DNA of 49,269 nucleotides from Candidatus Obscuribacterales bacterium (GTDB lineage Bacteria; Cyanobacteriota; Cyanobacteriia; RECH01): NCBI GenBank assembly GCA_036703605.1, contig DATNRH010001184.1, positions 1 to 49,269 of the forward strand, read 5' to 3'. Shown piece by piece: positions 24,686 to 31,304 of this stretch (position 1 is its first letter; each line of letters starts with the position of its first letter). The notes under the pieces were generated by a model. It saw only the letters and a program-made list of their open reading frames with translations, ran no database searches and was not told where the DNA came from. The position numbers and the translations under genes were made by a program.

Positions 24686-26272
24686 GTGAGTCCTTTTATG
24701 CCAGCTACGCCAGACTCTCAACCGTCTATCGCTCGCCATTATCACGAACGCACCAAGTATGACCCCGATACTATCGCCGCCAAATCTCAGCCCTTAGACT
24801 GGAATCAGCAGCCGGTTCCGTTCAAGGACTATAAGCTAGGCACCTCCGTGGATCTCAAACTCTACCTAACCGACGAGTTTGACCCAACCGATGCCACCCA
24901 CCAAGCCTGGCGGCGGCTGTCTCGGCTGTTTCTCTGCAGCTATGGGCTAACGGTGAAGATGGTGACCATGAGCGGCGATCCAATCTATTTTCGGTCGGCT
25001 CCCTCGGCCGGTGGTCTCTATCCGGCGGAACTCTACCTGATCTCCCGAGGGACGCCTCTCTTGTCAGCGGGACTGTATAACTATCAGCCGCGATCGCATT
25101 CCCTGCTACATTTTTGGGATAGTGAGGTGTGGTCAGGGCTGCAGGATGCTTGTCTATGGCATTCTGCCCTCCAGCAAACCCAGATGGCCTTGGTCACCAC
25201 GGCGGTCTTTTTCCGATCGGCCTGGCGCTACCAAGCTCGGGCCTATCGACGCATTTTCTTGGATACGGGGCATCTGCTGGGCAATATTGAACTAGCCTGC
25301 GCTCTCAATGACTATCGACCCCATTTGATTGGTGGCTTTGTGGATGAAGCCGTTAATCAACTGATGTATCTCAACTCAGACGAGGAAGGCGCAACAGCCG
25401 TCATTCCCCTTGCCGATCTGCTAGACGTGCAGCAAAATCTCCCGATCGCTGCCACGGCCCTGCCGTCTAAAACCCATAGCGACTATCCTAAAATTTCGGA
25501 GGGTGACCTCCTGGGCTATTTGCACCAAGCCACCCAGATTCATCCCGAGCCCGCTCCACCCACTAAGCGAGTGTTGATTGGCCCCTCCCGTCCGGTGCAG
25601 CCCGAACCCATAGCCCCGCCTGCCGAACCCGTTCCCGATAAATACAACTTTCCCTTTTGCTTGAAGGTGTCTACGGTGTCTGAGCCGATTCAATGGGGCG
25701 ATCGCCTCGCTGACCTAGAGACCACCATGCTCAAGCGCCGTTCCACCCGCGCCTACAGCGGAGCTGACCTCACCCTTGACGAGCTGCGGGCGCTGCTCGA
25801 TTTCACCTACCAACCCCAGCACTACATCGACCAAAGCTTCGATCGCCAGCCCGACTATTTCGACCTCAGCCTGATTGAGACCTTTGTGGCCGTATCTGGG
25901 GTGGATGGACTGGAAGAAGGCTGCTACTACTACGCTCCCAATGCCGAAGAACTGCGACAAATTCGCTTCAAAAACTTTCGGCGAGAGCTGCATTACCTCT
26001 GCCTTGGGCAAGATCTCGGGCGCGACGCGGCGGCGGTGGTGTTCCATACCGCTGACCTAGAACGGGCGATCGCTCGGTATGGCGATCGCGTCTATCGCTA
26101 CCTGCACATGGATGCCGGCCATCTAGGCCAGCGTCTGAACCTGGGTGCCATTCGCCTTGGTCTAGGGGTAAGCGGTATTGCTGGCTTCTTTGATGATTCG
26201 GTGAATGAAGTGTTGGGCATTCCCGCTGATGAAGCGGTGCTGTATATCACCACTCTGGGACGCCCGAAGTAA
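24686..26272 (+). CDS. SagB/ThcOx-type nitroreductase-fold protein with two domains
   Basis: The 528-residue product carries two nitroreductase-like domains joined by a Pro-rich linker (about 275-315). The first (about 15-270) starts YHERTKYDPDTI and includes YFRSAPSAGGLYPAELYLISRG and FLDTGHLLGNIELAC; the second (about 340-528) starts MLKRRSTRAYSGADLTLDELRALLDF and ends GVSGIAGFFDDSVNEVLGIPADE. Such FMN enzymes oxidise azolines in RiPP biosynthesis (SagB) or act as stand-alone oxidoreductases. No YcaO protein or precursor peptide is adjacent, so a RiPP role has no local support. GTG at 24686 is used; an ATG at 24698 is a possible alternative. Confidence 0.85.
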   Translation: MSPFMPATPDSQPSIARHYHERTKYDPDTIAAKSQPLDWNQQPVPFKDYKLGTSVDLKLYLTDEFDPTDATHQAWRRLSRLFLCSYGLTVKMVTMSGDPIYFRSAPSAGGLYPAELYLISRGTPLLSAGLYNYQPRSHSLLHFWDSEVWSGLQDACLWHSALQQTQMALVTTAVFFRSAWRYQARAYRRIFLDTGHLLGNIELACALNDYRPHLIGGFVDEAVNQLMYLNSDEEGATAVIPLADLLDVQQNLPIAATALPSKTHSDYPKISEGDLLGYLHQATQIHPEPAPPTKRVLIGPSRPVQPEPIAPPAEPVPDKYNFPFCLKVSTVSEPIQWGDRLADLETTMLKRRSTRAYSGADLTLDELRALLDFTYQPQHYIDQSFDRQPDYFDLSLIETFVAVSGVDGLEEGCYYYAPNAEELRQIRFKNFRRELHYLCLGQDLGRDAAAVVFHTADLERAIARYGDRVYRYLHMDAGHLGQRLNLGAIRLGLGVSGIAGFFDDSVNEVLGIPADEAVLYITTLGRPK

Positions 26273-26362
26273 GATCAGGTCAGATGAAAGCGATCGCTTA
26301 GCCTCTGATGAGATAAGACTTGTGTATCTATTCGATTCACGCTCAGAGGAAAGCTGTAGCGT

Positions 26363-26410
26363 GTGTTAGGCGAAGCCGTAACGCACTGTCCCGCAAAGCT
26401 TTATGCGTTA
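26363..26410. repeat. Dispersed palindrome, copy 3, with a partial second arm
   Basis: GTGTTAGGCGAAGCCGTAAC begins the copy at 26363, and a further TGCGTTACGC with CTAGCGAAGCC follows at about 26403-26430. It occupies the gap behind the convergent nitroreductase and DUF3082 genes. The tandem arrangement suggests the unit was inserted more than once. Confidence 0.6.
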
Positions 26411-26514
26411 CGCTATCGCTCTAGCGAAGCCATGCCGAAGGCTATACGCATTCTACGAATAAATAGGAAAGCAGATTTTCAGTGAGTTTCGTAGCTAGAT
26501 TTGTAATGAGAGCG

Positions 26515-26841
26515 TTAATCTTCACCAGTTTGGGGCGATCGCCCGTTTTGAATCAACAACTGGATAGCGAGGGCAATGAGTCCTAGGGTAGCGATCGCAA
26601 ATAGGGCCGTCACCAAGGTACTGAGCCCCATGACGAGGGTACGCACGGCAATGGCGATATTGGTTGCGAAGGGGCTGCCGGTGGGGACTGGCTTGTGGGC
26701 AAAGGTATCGATAATCGAGCGGGTGAGGAAATAGAGCGCCGTCCCTAAGCCGCCAGATACTGCCGCCCCGGTGAGGCACCGTAGGGGCGTGGGTGGCGTA
26801 TCGATGGAGCTGGATGTTGGCGGTTTGGGATCGGATGACAT
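26515..26841 (-). CDS. DUF3082 domain membrane protein
   Basis: The 108-residue product has a short Pro/Thr-rich N-terminus (MSSDPKPPTSSSIDTPP) and two membrane segments: CLTGAAVSGGLGTALYFLTRSII and TLVMGLSTLVTALFAIATLGLIALAI, with HKPVPTGSPFATNIAIAVR between them. This matches cyanobacterial/plastid DUF3082. The function is unknown. I chose the ATG at 26841 because GAGGAA lies seven bases upstream and a longer frame to 26928 would overlap ispE. It is 32 bases downstream of ispE, so it likely belongs to an rsmA-ispE-DUF3082 operon. Confidence 0.82.
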   Translation of the reverse strand: MSSDPKPPTSSSIDTPPTPLRCLTGAAVSGGLGTALYFLTRSIIDTFAHKPVPTGSPFATNIAIAVRTLVMGLSTLVTALFAIATLGLIALAIQLLIQNGRSPQTGED

Positions 26842-26873
26842 AATCAGTTCCTCATGGCTCAGCACAATAGCAA

Positions 26874-27827
26874 TTAGGCACCCGGATAGGCGATATGGAT
26901 GCCGCTGGCAGTGGATTGGGTCACCCACAGCTCTAGATTGGGATCGGGCAGGCTAGCCCGGACGTTGGTCTGGATTTGAGCCGCATGGTCAGCGGATTGG
27001 GCGATCGCAAATACCGTGGGCCCAGAGCCGGACATCATCACCCCGAGCGGATTACAGGCAGCAAAGGCGGCTTTCAAGTCGCTAATAACGCTATGGGCCG
27101 GTAGGGCCACTTTTTCCAGATCATTATGTAACAGTTTACCTACCTCTTCTGGGTTACGGGAGGCGATCGCTGCCACCATGGGCCCAGAATGCACTCGCTG
27201 CTGCCGCCCTTGAATGCCGTCAGATTCAGACACGTAGGTGTGGCTAAACTGCTGACGATAGGTTTTGTAGGCCCAGGGGGTGGAAATGCTCAGGTTGCGA
27301 TATTTACCAAGCACCAAATGCAGGCAATCTAGACTAGGCAAGGGCGATAGGATTTCCCCGCGTCCCGTGGCGATCGCGGTGCCGCCAGCAATACAAAACG
27401 GTACATCTGAACCGAGCTGTGCGCCTAGCTCTTGTAGCTCCGACTGCGTTAGCCCCAAGTTCCACATCAAATCCAACCCCACCAGCACCGCTGCACCATT
27501 GGTGGAGCCACCGGCTAGCCCAGCGCCCACGGGAATGTGTTTATCGATCGTAATCGCTACGCCGCCATAGCGCTGAAAGACGTCGGGAAATTGGTCTGCC
27601 ATTAAAGCAGCCGCTCGGTAGGCTAGGTTGCTAGAGTCATTGGGCACCAGGGGATGATTGCAGGTCACCCGGATTTGGTCAACGCCAATGGATTTTAGAT
27701 GTACCCGATCGCTTAACCCAATGCTTTGGAGAATCATGGCCATCTCATGGAACCCATCCGGGCGATCGCCAATAATTTCCAGATATAGATTAATTTTGCC
27801 CGGAGCGTACAGTGTATAGGACTGCAT
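26874..27827 (-). CDS. ispE: 4-diphosphocytidyl-2-C-methyl-D-erythritol kinase
   Basis: The 317-residue product is a GHMP kinase of the non-mevalonate isoprenoid pathway: APGKINLYLEIIGDRPDGFHEM at the start, the ATP-binding loop PVGAGLAGGSTNGAAVL (about 95-111), LGSDVPFCIAGGTAIATGRGE and MMSGSGPTVFAIA. It phosphorylates CDP-methylerythritol in the cytoplasm and supplies precursors for carotenoids and the chlorophyll tail. The start MQSYTLYAPGK at 27827 fits the family; a frame running back to 27926 would overlap rsmA. It lies 34 bases behind rsmA and 32 before the DUF3082 gene. Confidence 0.95.
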   Translation of the reverse strand: MQSYTLYAPGKINLYLEIIGDRPDGFHEMAMILQSIGLSDRVHLKSIGVDQIRVTCNHPLVPNDSSNLAYRAAALMADQFPDVFQRYGGVAITIDKHIPVGAGLAGGSTNGAAVLVGLDLMWNLGLTQSELQELGAQLGSDVPFCIAGGTAIATGRGEILSPLPSLDCLHLVLGKYRNLSISTPWAYKTYRQQFSHTYVSESDGIQGRQQRVHSGPMVAAIASRNPEEVGKLLHNDLEKVALPAHSVISDLKAAFAACNPLGVMMSGSGPTVFAIAQSADHAAQIQTNVRASLPDPNLELWVTQSTASGIHIAYPGA

Positions 27828-27861
27828 GGAAGTTACATCACGATCAGAGAACAGGGCGCAT

Positions 27862-28698
27862 TCATTCCGAGGAGGGAGCGATCGCTTCTTGGGATAGCAC
27901 ATTGCTGAGCGCCACCCATTGGGCAACCCCTAGTTCCTCTGCCCGCGCCTGAGGGGATACTTTCAATTGTTCCAGCAAATGACCCAAGCGATCGCGATCG
28001 ACGATGGATTTCAGATTATTTCGCAACATCTTCCGCTTGGTGGCAAAGCCTAGCTTGACGATCATCTCTAGGTGTTTGGGGAGGGTGGCCACGGCTTCGA
28101 AGGGACGAGGGACGAGCCGCACCACGGCGGAGTCTACCTTGGGTGGCGGCTGGAAGGCGGAGGGTGGCACGGTACAGATCATCTCACAGTCGGCCAGATA
28201 CTGCACCCGCACCGACAATGCGCCAAAGGTACGAGATCCGGGCTTGGCACAAAGCCGCTGGGCCACTTCTTTTTGGGTGAGCAGCACAATAGATTCGTAG
28301 GGCACAGCCGTCGGTTTGGCGATCGTGCCCAGCAACCGTTCTACGATCGGGCCGGTGATGTAGTAGGGAATATTGGCCACTACTTTGTTGGGACGTTCTT
28401 GCCCAGATGGAGCGATCGCTGCCGCCAAGTCTAGGTTCAGAAAATCTGCTTCGATTAACAAAAGCTGGCTGGTTGACGGAAACTGTCGCCGCAGCGATCG
28501 CACCAGATCCCAATCAACTTCTACCGCCACAACGCTTTCCGCCTGCTGCAAAAGACTTCGCGTCAAGACACCCGTGCCTGGGCCAATCTCCAAGACGCGA
28601 TCGCTGGATGTCAACTGCGCGGCATCTAGAATCTGTTTGAGCACCCGCTCACTGCGCAGCCAGTGCTGACCAAATTGTTTCCGAGGGACATGTTTCAT
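27862..28698 (-). CDS. rsmA: 16S rRNA dimethyladenosine transferase
   Basis: The 278-residue product has the complete KsgA/RsmA set: KQFGQHWLRSERVL at the N-terminus, SAM motif VLEIGPGTGVLTRSLL (about 36-51), VVAVEVDWDLV, the catalytic NIPYYITGPIV (about 110-120) and SAFQPPPKVDSAVVRLVPR. It dimethylates two adjacent adenines near the 3' end of 16S rRNA during small-subunit assembly. It is the first gene of the rsmA-ispE-DUF3082 cluster; the rsmA-ispE pairing is common in bacteria. Confidence 0.96.
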   Translation of the reverse strand: MKHVPRKQFGQHWLRSERVLKQILDAAQLTSSDRVLEIGPGTGVLTRSLLQQAESVVAVEVDWDLVRSLRRQFPSTSQLLLIEADFLNLDLAAAIAPSGQERPNKVVANIPYYITGPIVERLLGTIAKPTAVPYESIVLLTQKEVAQRLCAKPGSRTFGALSVRVQYLADCEMICTVPPSAFQPPPKVDSAVVRLVPRPFEAVATLPKHLEMIVKLGFATKRKMLRNNLKSIVDRDRLGHLLEQLKVSPQARAEELGVAQWVALSNVLSQEAIAPSSE

Positions 28699-28855
28699 TT
28701 GGTGATCCTACCTCGGAGAGCGATCGCTCGTCCAAGACCCACGCAACTATAGCTTGATTCATGGTCTCAAGGGAGCATCGCTATGGTCGTCATGGTTCTG
28801 CTTATACATGCTTGACCAATCGATTTTTTAGAAGAGCGATCGCTTCTCTATAAAA

Positions 28856-29272
28856 TCAATTTTCGGAGGAGCGATCGCCAGACTCATCAGATAAATTTTG
28901 CAGGGATTTTCTTTTGTAGCGGCGATGGACAAAATACTGTTTTCCAGCTGCCCAAGCCGTTTTTGTTGCTACAACTGTGGCTTTTCTTTTAAGCGTCGGC
29001 TCTGGCTCTGGCTCATCGTCGAGGCCAAGAAAACATAGGGACATGAGTCCTAACGCCATCAGAATTAAGATCGTGCCTTCCACTTTGCCCCATGTCAACA
29101 CAAGAAACGTTTCAAGAATTAGCAGGATGAAACCACCCCTTTTCTCAGGGATATCAATAACATATGCGCCAAGAGCATGGGGAAACAAGATTTGTAGCAT
29201 GCCTAGCGCCGTCAAAATTAATGCAGGCAGAATAAGCATCTGAAGCTTTTGAGTTGAGACCATAAATTCCAT
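28856..29272 (-). CDS. Small membrane protein of unknown function
   Basis: From ATG at 29272 the product has 138 residues, with membrane segments MLILPALILTALGMLQILFP and GGFILLILETFLVLTWG plus TILILMALGLMSLCFLGL, and a basic cytoplasmic tail (KRKATVVATKTAWAAGKQYFVHRRYKRK). A GTG start at 29335 would add 21 residues that contain no obvious signal. I do not recognise a family. It follows the rsmA upstream region on the same strand but with a 157-base gap. Confidence 0.65.
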   Translation of the reverse strand: MEFMVSTQKLQMLILPALILTALGMLQILFPHALGAYVIDIPEKRGGFILLILETFLVLTWGKVEGTILILMALGLMSLCFLGLDDEPEPEPTLKRKATVVATKTAWAAGKQYFVHRRYKRKSLQNLSDESGDRSSEN

Positions 29273-29864
29273 GACCTTTGGATATGTTAATGCGATCGCC
29301 AATTGTTCTACCTTGGCACTGATAGCGATCGCCACTGCAGTTACGATGGCTATAGGTTGGTATCCTTGAGTAGCATTAAGATAAACTCAACCGTTTGACG
29401 ATATGTGCTAGTTTATGAGAACGTTCGAGGTCCCGGGGGCTGAACTCTGATGGTGAAGTCTTGTATCTAGACTGCCCAATCCTCCTGTCAAAATATCGCT
29501 ACCTTTTTAAGTATTCCAACTTAGCGTTCGCGCACCCAGCCAGCTTGGCCATAGGTTGATCTATCTACCCAAGATCTGAACCTATCGGGGAGCAATCAGC
29601 CTACCTTACAGCTTGAGTCAGATGGAATAGGATATTAAAATGAGGTGCTTTGAACCCGCTGCCCTAATACATACCTTATTTAGATTTTATCCTTAAGTTC
29701 CACGGCCATGGTGCTGATCTTAGGCAGGTTACTCCTAGTTCATCTACGCGAGGAAAGATCCTGCCAATCATCTTGGGCTGCAAATTTTCCAAGAAGAGAG
29801 TTTTCAGCCTTCTTGGCTTCTGTTGTAGGGCTATCCATACATCTACGCTGATTTTTTTGCCGGA
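29273..29864. other. AT-rich gap without a convincing gene
   Basis: The gap from the unknown membrane protein to the terminator at 29865 has no HIP1 octamer in its middle part and only weak short frames, such as minus 29676-29867 (TTG start, basic, no domain). Some short stems are visible (AGTCT/AGACT near 29459), but I see no known RNA class. Confidence 0.45.
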
Positions 29865-29900
29865 CAAAATAAAGCCCTGGGATCGTAGCGAGCCCAGGGC
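29865..29900 (-). terminator. Intrinsic terminator of the glutamine-switch peptide gene
   Basis: On the minus strand GCCCTGGG and CCCAGGGC (29874-29900) form an 8-bp GC-rich stem followed by TTTATTTTG. It lies 67 bases behind the stop codon of the 42-residue peptide. Stem and U-rich tail are the normal form of a Rho-independent terminator, which supports the view that the riboswitch-peptide unit is a complete short transcript. Confidence 0.8.
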
Positions 29901-29967
29901 AGAATGACGTTATGTTCTCATGTCTCGAACTAGAGGATGATAGTCATCCAATCTTGAAGGGGCGGCC

Positions 29968-30096
29968 CTAGTGGAGAGTTGATGGGGTCGCCAAGGGGTG
30001 GAAGAGCACCCAGCAGAACAGCGGAACTAACAAGCTGGTTGCGATCGTAACAACTGCAATAACTTCTAAGCCTGTCATCAAATCGGTGGTGATCAT
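29968..30096 (-). CDS. 42-residue single-span membrane peptide under glutamine riboswitch
   Basis: ATG at 30096 follows AGGAG at a good distance, and the frame ends at TAG (29968). The product starts MITTDLMTGLEVIAVV and is one hydrophobic helix (about residues 9-32, EVIAVVTIATSLLVPLFCWV) with a short polar N-terminus and an HPLATPSTLH tail; Cys28 is the only cysteine. It matches none of the small photosystem, cytochrome b6f or NDH subunits that I can recall. It is the only gene between a glutamine-class riboswitch and a terminator, so it should respond to nitrogen status. Short proteins of unknown function are exactly what follows the Downstream-peptide RNA in other cyanobacteria. Its role (membrane micropeptide, perhaps a partner of a transporter or enzyme) is unknown. 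Confidence 0.75.
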   Translation of the reverse strand: MITTDLMTGLEVIAVVTIATSLLVPLFCWVLFHPLATPSTLH

Positions 30097-30099
30097 AGT

Positions 30100-30130
30100 C
30101 GCCTCTCCTGTGGATTGTTGGACGGAGGCG
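30100..30130 (-). promoter_or_regulatory. Shine-Dalgarno sequestering hairpin (riboswitch expression platform)
   Basis: CGCCTC (30130-30125, minus strand) directly after riboswitch stem P1 can pair with GAGGCG (30105-30100), which overlaps the AGGAGAGG ribosome-binding region of the peptide gene. The six pairs are all Watson-Crick, and the loop is 19 bases. If P1 formation competes with this stem, glutamine would control translation start. The pairing is seen; the mechanism is inferred. Confidence 0.6.
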
Positions 30131-30206
30131 CGTTCCTTCGGGATGTCTCCCTACTTCCGTTCTCTTCTTGCCTAACGTGACCTTGTGAGGACTAAGAGAA
30201 TGAACG
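30131..30206 (-). ncRNA. Glutamine riboswitch (glnA / Downstream-peptide RNA class)
   Basis: Read on the minus strand, P1 is CGTTC (30206-30202) with GAACG (30135-30131). P2 is TTCTCTT (30200-30194) with AAGAGAA (30166-30160). Then comes the conserved GGAAGTAGG, P3 GGGA-GACA-TCCC (30151-30140) and CCGAAGGAACG. The three-way junction, the GGAAGTAGG word and the GAAGGAACG return strand are the signature of the glutamine-binding RNAs known from cyanobacteria, upstream of glnA, gifB and short peptide genes. The downstream gene here is a 42-residue peptide, so the Downstream-peptide type is the better label. No homology search was run; the call rests on motif and pairing. Confidence 0.88.
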
Positions 30207-30218
30207 AAATTTACTTTC

Positions 30219-30234
30219 TGTATTCATCATCACA
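30219..30234 (-). promoter_or_regulatory. NtcA-like palindrome upstream of the glutamine riboswitch
   Basis: On the minus strand the 16 bases read TGTGATGATGAATACA, that is GTG-N8-TAC inside TGT-N10-ACA, one base from the NtcA consensus GTA-N8-TAC. It lies 13 bases before riboswitch P1. NtcA is the global nitrogen regulator of cyanobacteria, so the position is suggestive, but there is no well-placed -10 box behind it for class II activation; it could act as a repressor site or be chance. Confidence 0.3.
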
Positions 30235-30482
30235 GAGTTGCGCTGCAGATGCAATGCCATGTGTCAAGGTTTGCTTATACGTTGATCTACCCCCCTAGGG
30301 CATAGACACAAGCCTTCTATATATAGAGAGCGATCGCTCCCCAGGATGCACGCCAAGGCCCAAGAGGCTACTTTTCCCCATAGGTCACGGGTTCCAGCCC
30401 TGAGATCCGGGTTCTAGACAACCTGCTTTTACCATCTCACTAAAATTTAGGCAACATTGCTTGACACTTCGTAACATTTGCT

Positions 30483-30500
30483 GTTACATTTATTTACATG
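30483..30500 (+). promoter_or_regulatory. HLR1 box (RpaB-binding type) upstream of pgr5
   Basis: GTTACATTTATTTACATG consists of two direct repeats of the form (G/T)TTACA(T/A)(T/A) with two bases between; only the last base (G) departs from the HLR1 consensus. HLR1 is bound by the response regulator RpaB and links transcription of photosystem and stress genes to light intensity. It ends 144 bases before the pgr5 ATG. A TTGACA at 30461-30466 is 17 bases before TTACAT, so the box may overlap a core promoter; an AT-rich -10-like TAATGAT near 30560 is the other possibility. GTAACA/TGTTAC also forms an inverted repeat over 30471-30487. Confidence 0.65.
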
Positions 30501-30644
30501 AGGCAGCAAGGTGAACCAACACCCCGCTAGCCGCCCCGCCCGAATCAGTAGAACCGTAGTTAATGATGCTAGCTAGGTTTCTACGCTCACCCAACGGCGG
30601 GTTCTCAAAGGCTCACTGTTACTATCCCTGAAAGGAGTTGCGCC

Positions 30645-30842
30645 ATGTTTGCACCAGTTGTTGTCCTAGTTCGCCGCGTTATGGGTGATCCCAAATTCAT
30701 CAAGGTTCGTGGTCAAGCGATCGCCCTTCACTCGCAAGCCATCACTCGCTTTTGTAACAAATTTGGTATCGATCGCACCCGTCGGCAGAACTGGATTCGC
30801 CAAGCGCGGGACAACGGTAAAAAGCTGGGGCTACTTGCTTAA
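30645..30842 (+). CDS. pgr5: PGR5-like protein of cyclic electron flow
   Basis: The 65-residue product MFAPVVVLVRRVMGDPKF..., with VRGQAIALHSQAITRFCNKF and ending in DNGKKLGLLA, aligns by eye with plant PGR5 and Synechocystis Ssr2016 over its whole length (FAPLVVV, LRGKAIALHSQVITEFC, NGERLGFLA in plants). PGR5 promotes ferredoxin-dependent cyclic electron flow around photosystem I, acting at the stromal/cytoplasmic face of the thylakoid. The start has an AAAGGAG ribosome-binding site eight bases upstream. The Psb35-like gene follows 107 bases later and ends with a terminator, suggesting one operon, and an HLR1 box lies upstream. No PGRL1-type partner is in the window. Confidence 0.88.
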   Translation: MFAPVVVLVRRVMGDPKFIKVRGQAIALHSQAITRFCNKFGIDRTRRQNWIRQARDNGKKLGLLA

Positions 30843-30949
30843 CTCCCGATCGGAAGGGCTCGGCAAGCGATGGTGGGATATGTGACTCCCTTGCCTAGTG
30901 CCCAAACTCAATTCACGTCAACCCTTCAACATTTCAAAGGATACAAACT

Positions 30950-31189
30950 ATGGATATGTTTCTTCTCGGTGCATTGTTCTTAATCGGTTGGGTCGCCGTT
31001 GCGGTGATCGGAACCCAAGCCTACTTCCGTGGTGAACAAACCAAGCCCATCCACGAGCGCAACTGGCGTTCTGATGGTTTCGAAATGGTGGCTATCACCG
31101 TCACGGGTCAAGAAACCGACTACAGCACCCGCACCCCTGGCTATGGCGCTATGGATGCCTATGCTAGCGGCAACCTGCCCAGCGCATAA
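30950..31189 (+). CDS. Small thylakoid-type membrane protein, tentatively Psb35-like
   Basis: The 79-residue product has one N-terminal membrane segment (MFLLGALFLIGWVAVAVIGT) followed by a soluble tail with YFRGEQTKPIHERNWRSDGF and GQETDYSTRTPGY. AAGGA lies nine bases before the ATG. The protein reminds me of the small cyanobacterial Ssl2148/Psb35 type, which stabilises the CP47 assembly module with Hlip proteins, but I cannot verify the alignment. Its place behind pgr5 and an HLR1 box supports a photosynthesis role. Another conserved small thylakoid protein is the alternative. Confidence 0.6.
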   Translation: MDMFLLGALFLIGWVAVAVIGTQAYFRGEQTKPIHERNWRSDGFEMVAITVTGQETDYSTRTPGYGAMDAYASGNLPSA

Positions 31190-31274
31190 CGCCCAGGCAG
31201 CGTCCAAGAACGTCTAAATTTCGAATTTCTTCAACCAAACTTCCTAATCCGTCAAACTGACGACTCTCCTTCAA

Positions 31275-31304
31275 CATCCCAGCGATCACTGGGGTGTTTT
31301 TTTT
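31275..31304 (+). terminator. Intrinsic terminator behind the pgr5 cluster
   Basis: CATCCCAG and CTGGGGTG form a stem (31275-31296) followed by eight T (31297-31304). It lies 86 bases after the Psb35-like stop codon. It is one of the clearest terminators in the window. Confidence 0.85.

Noticed and set aside
29420-29520. Possible tRNA or 6S-like RNA around GTTCGAGGTCC
   Set aside because: The GTTCGAGG word is T-loop-like, but no acceptor stem, anticodon arm or 6S bulge structure could be fitted.
29676-29867. 63-residue minus frame after the peptide terminator
   Set aside because: TTG start inside the terminator tail, basic composition, no family resemblance.
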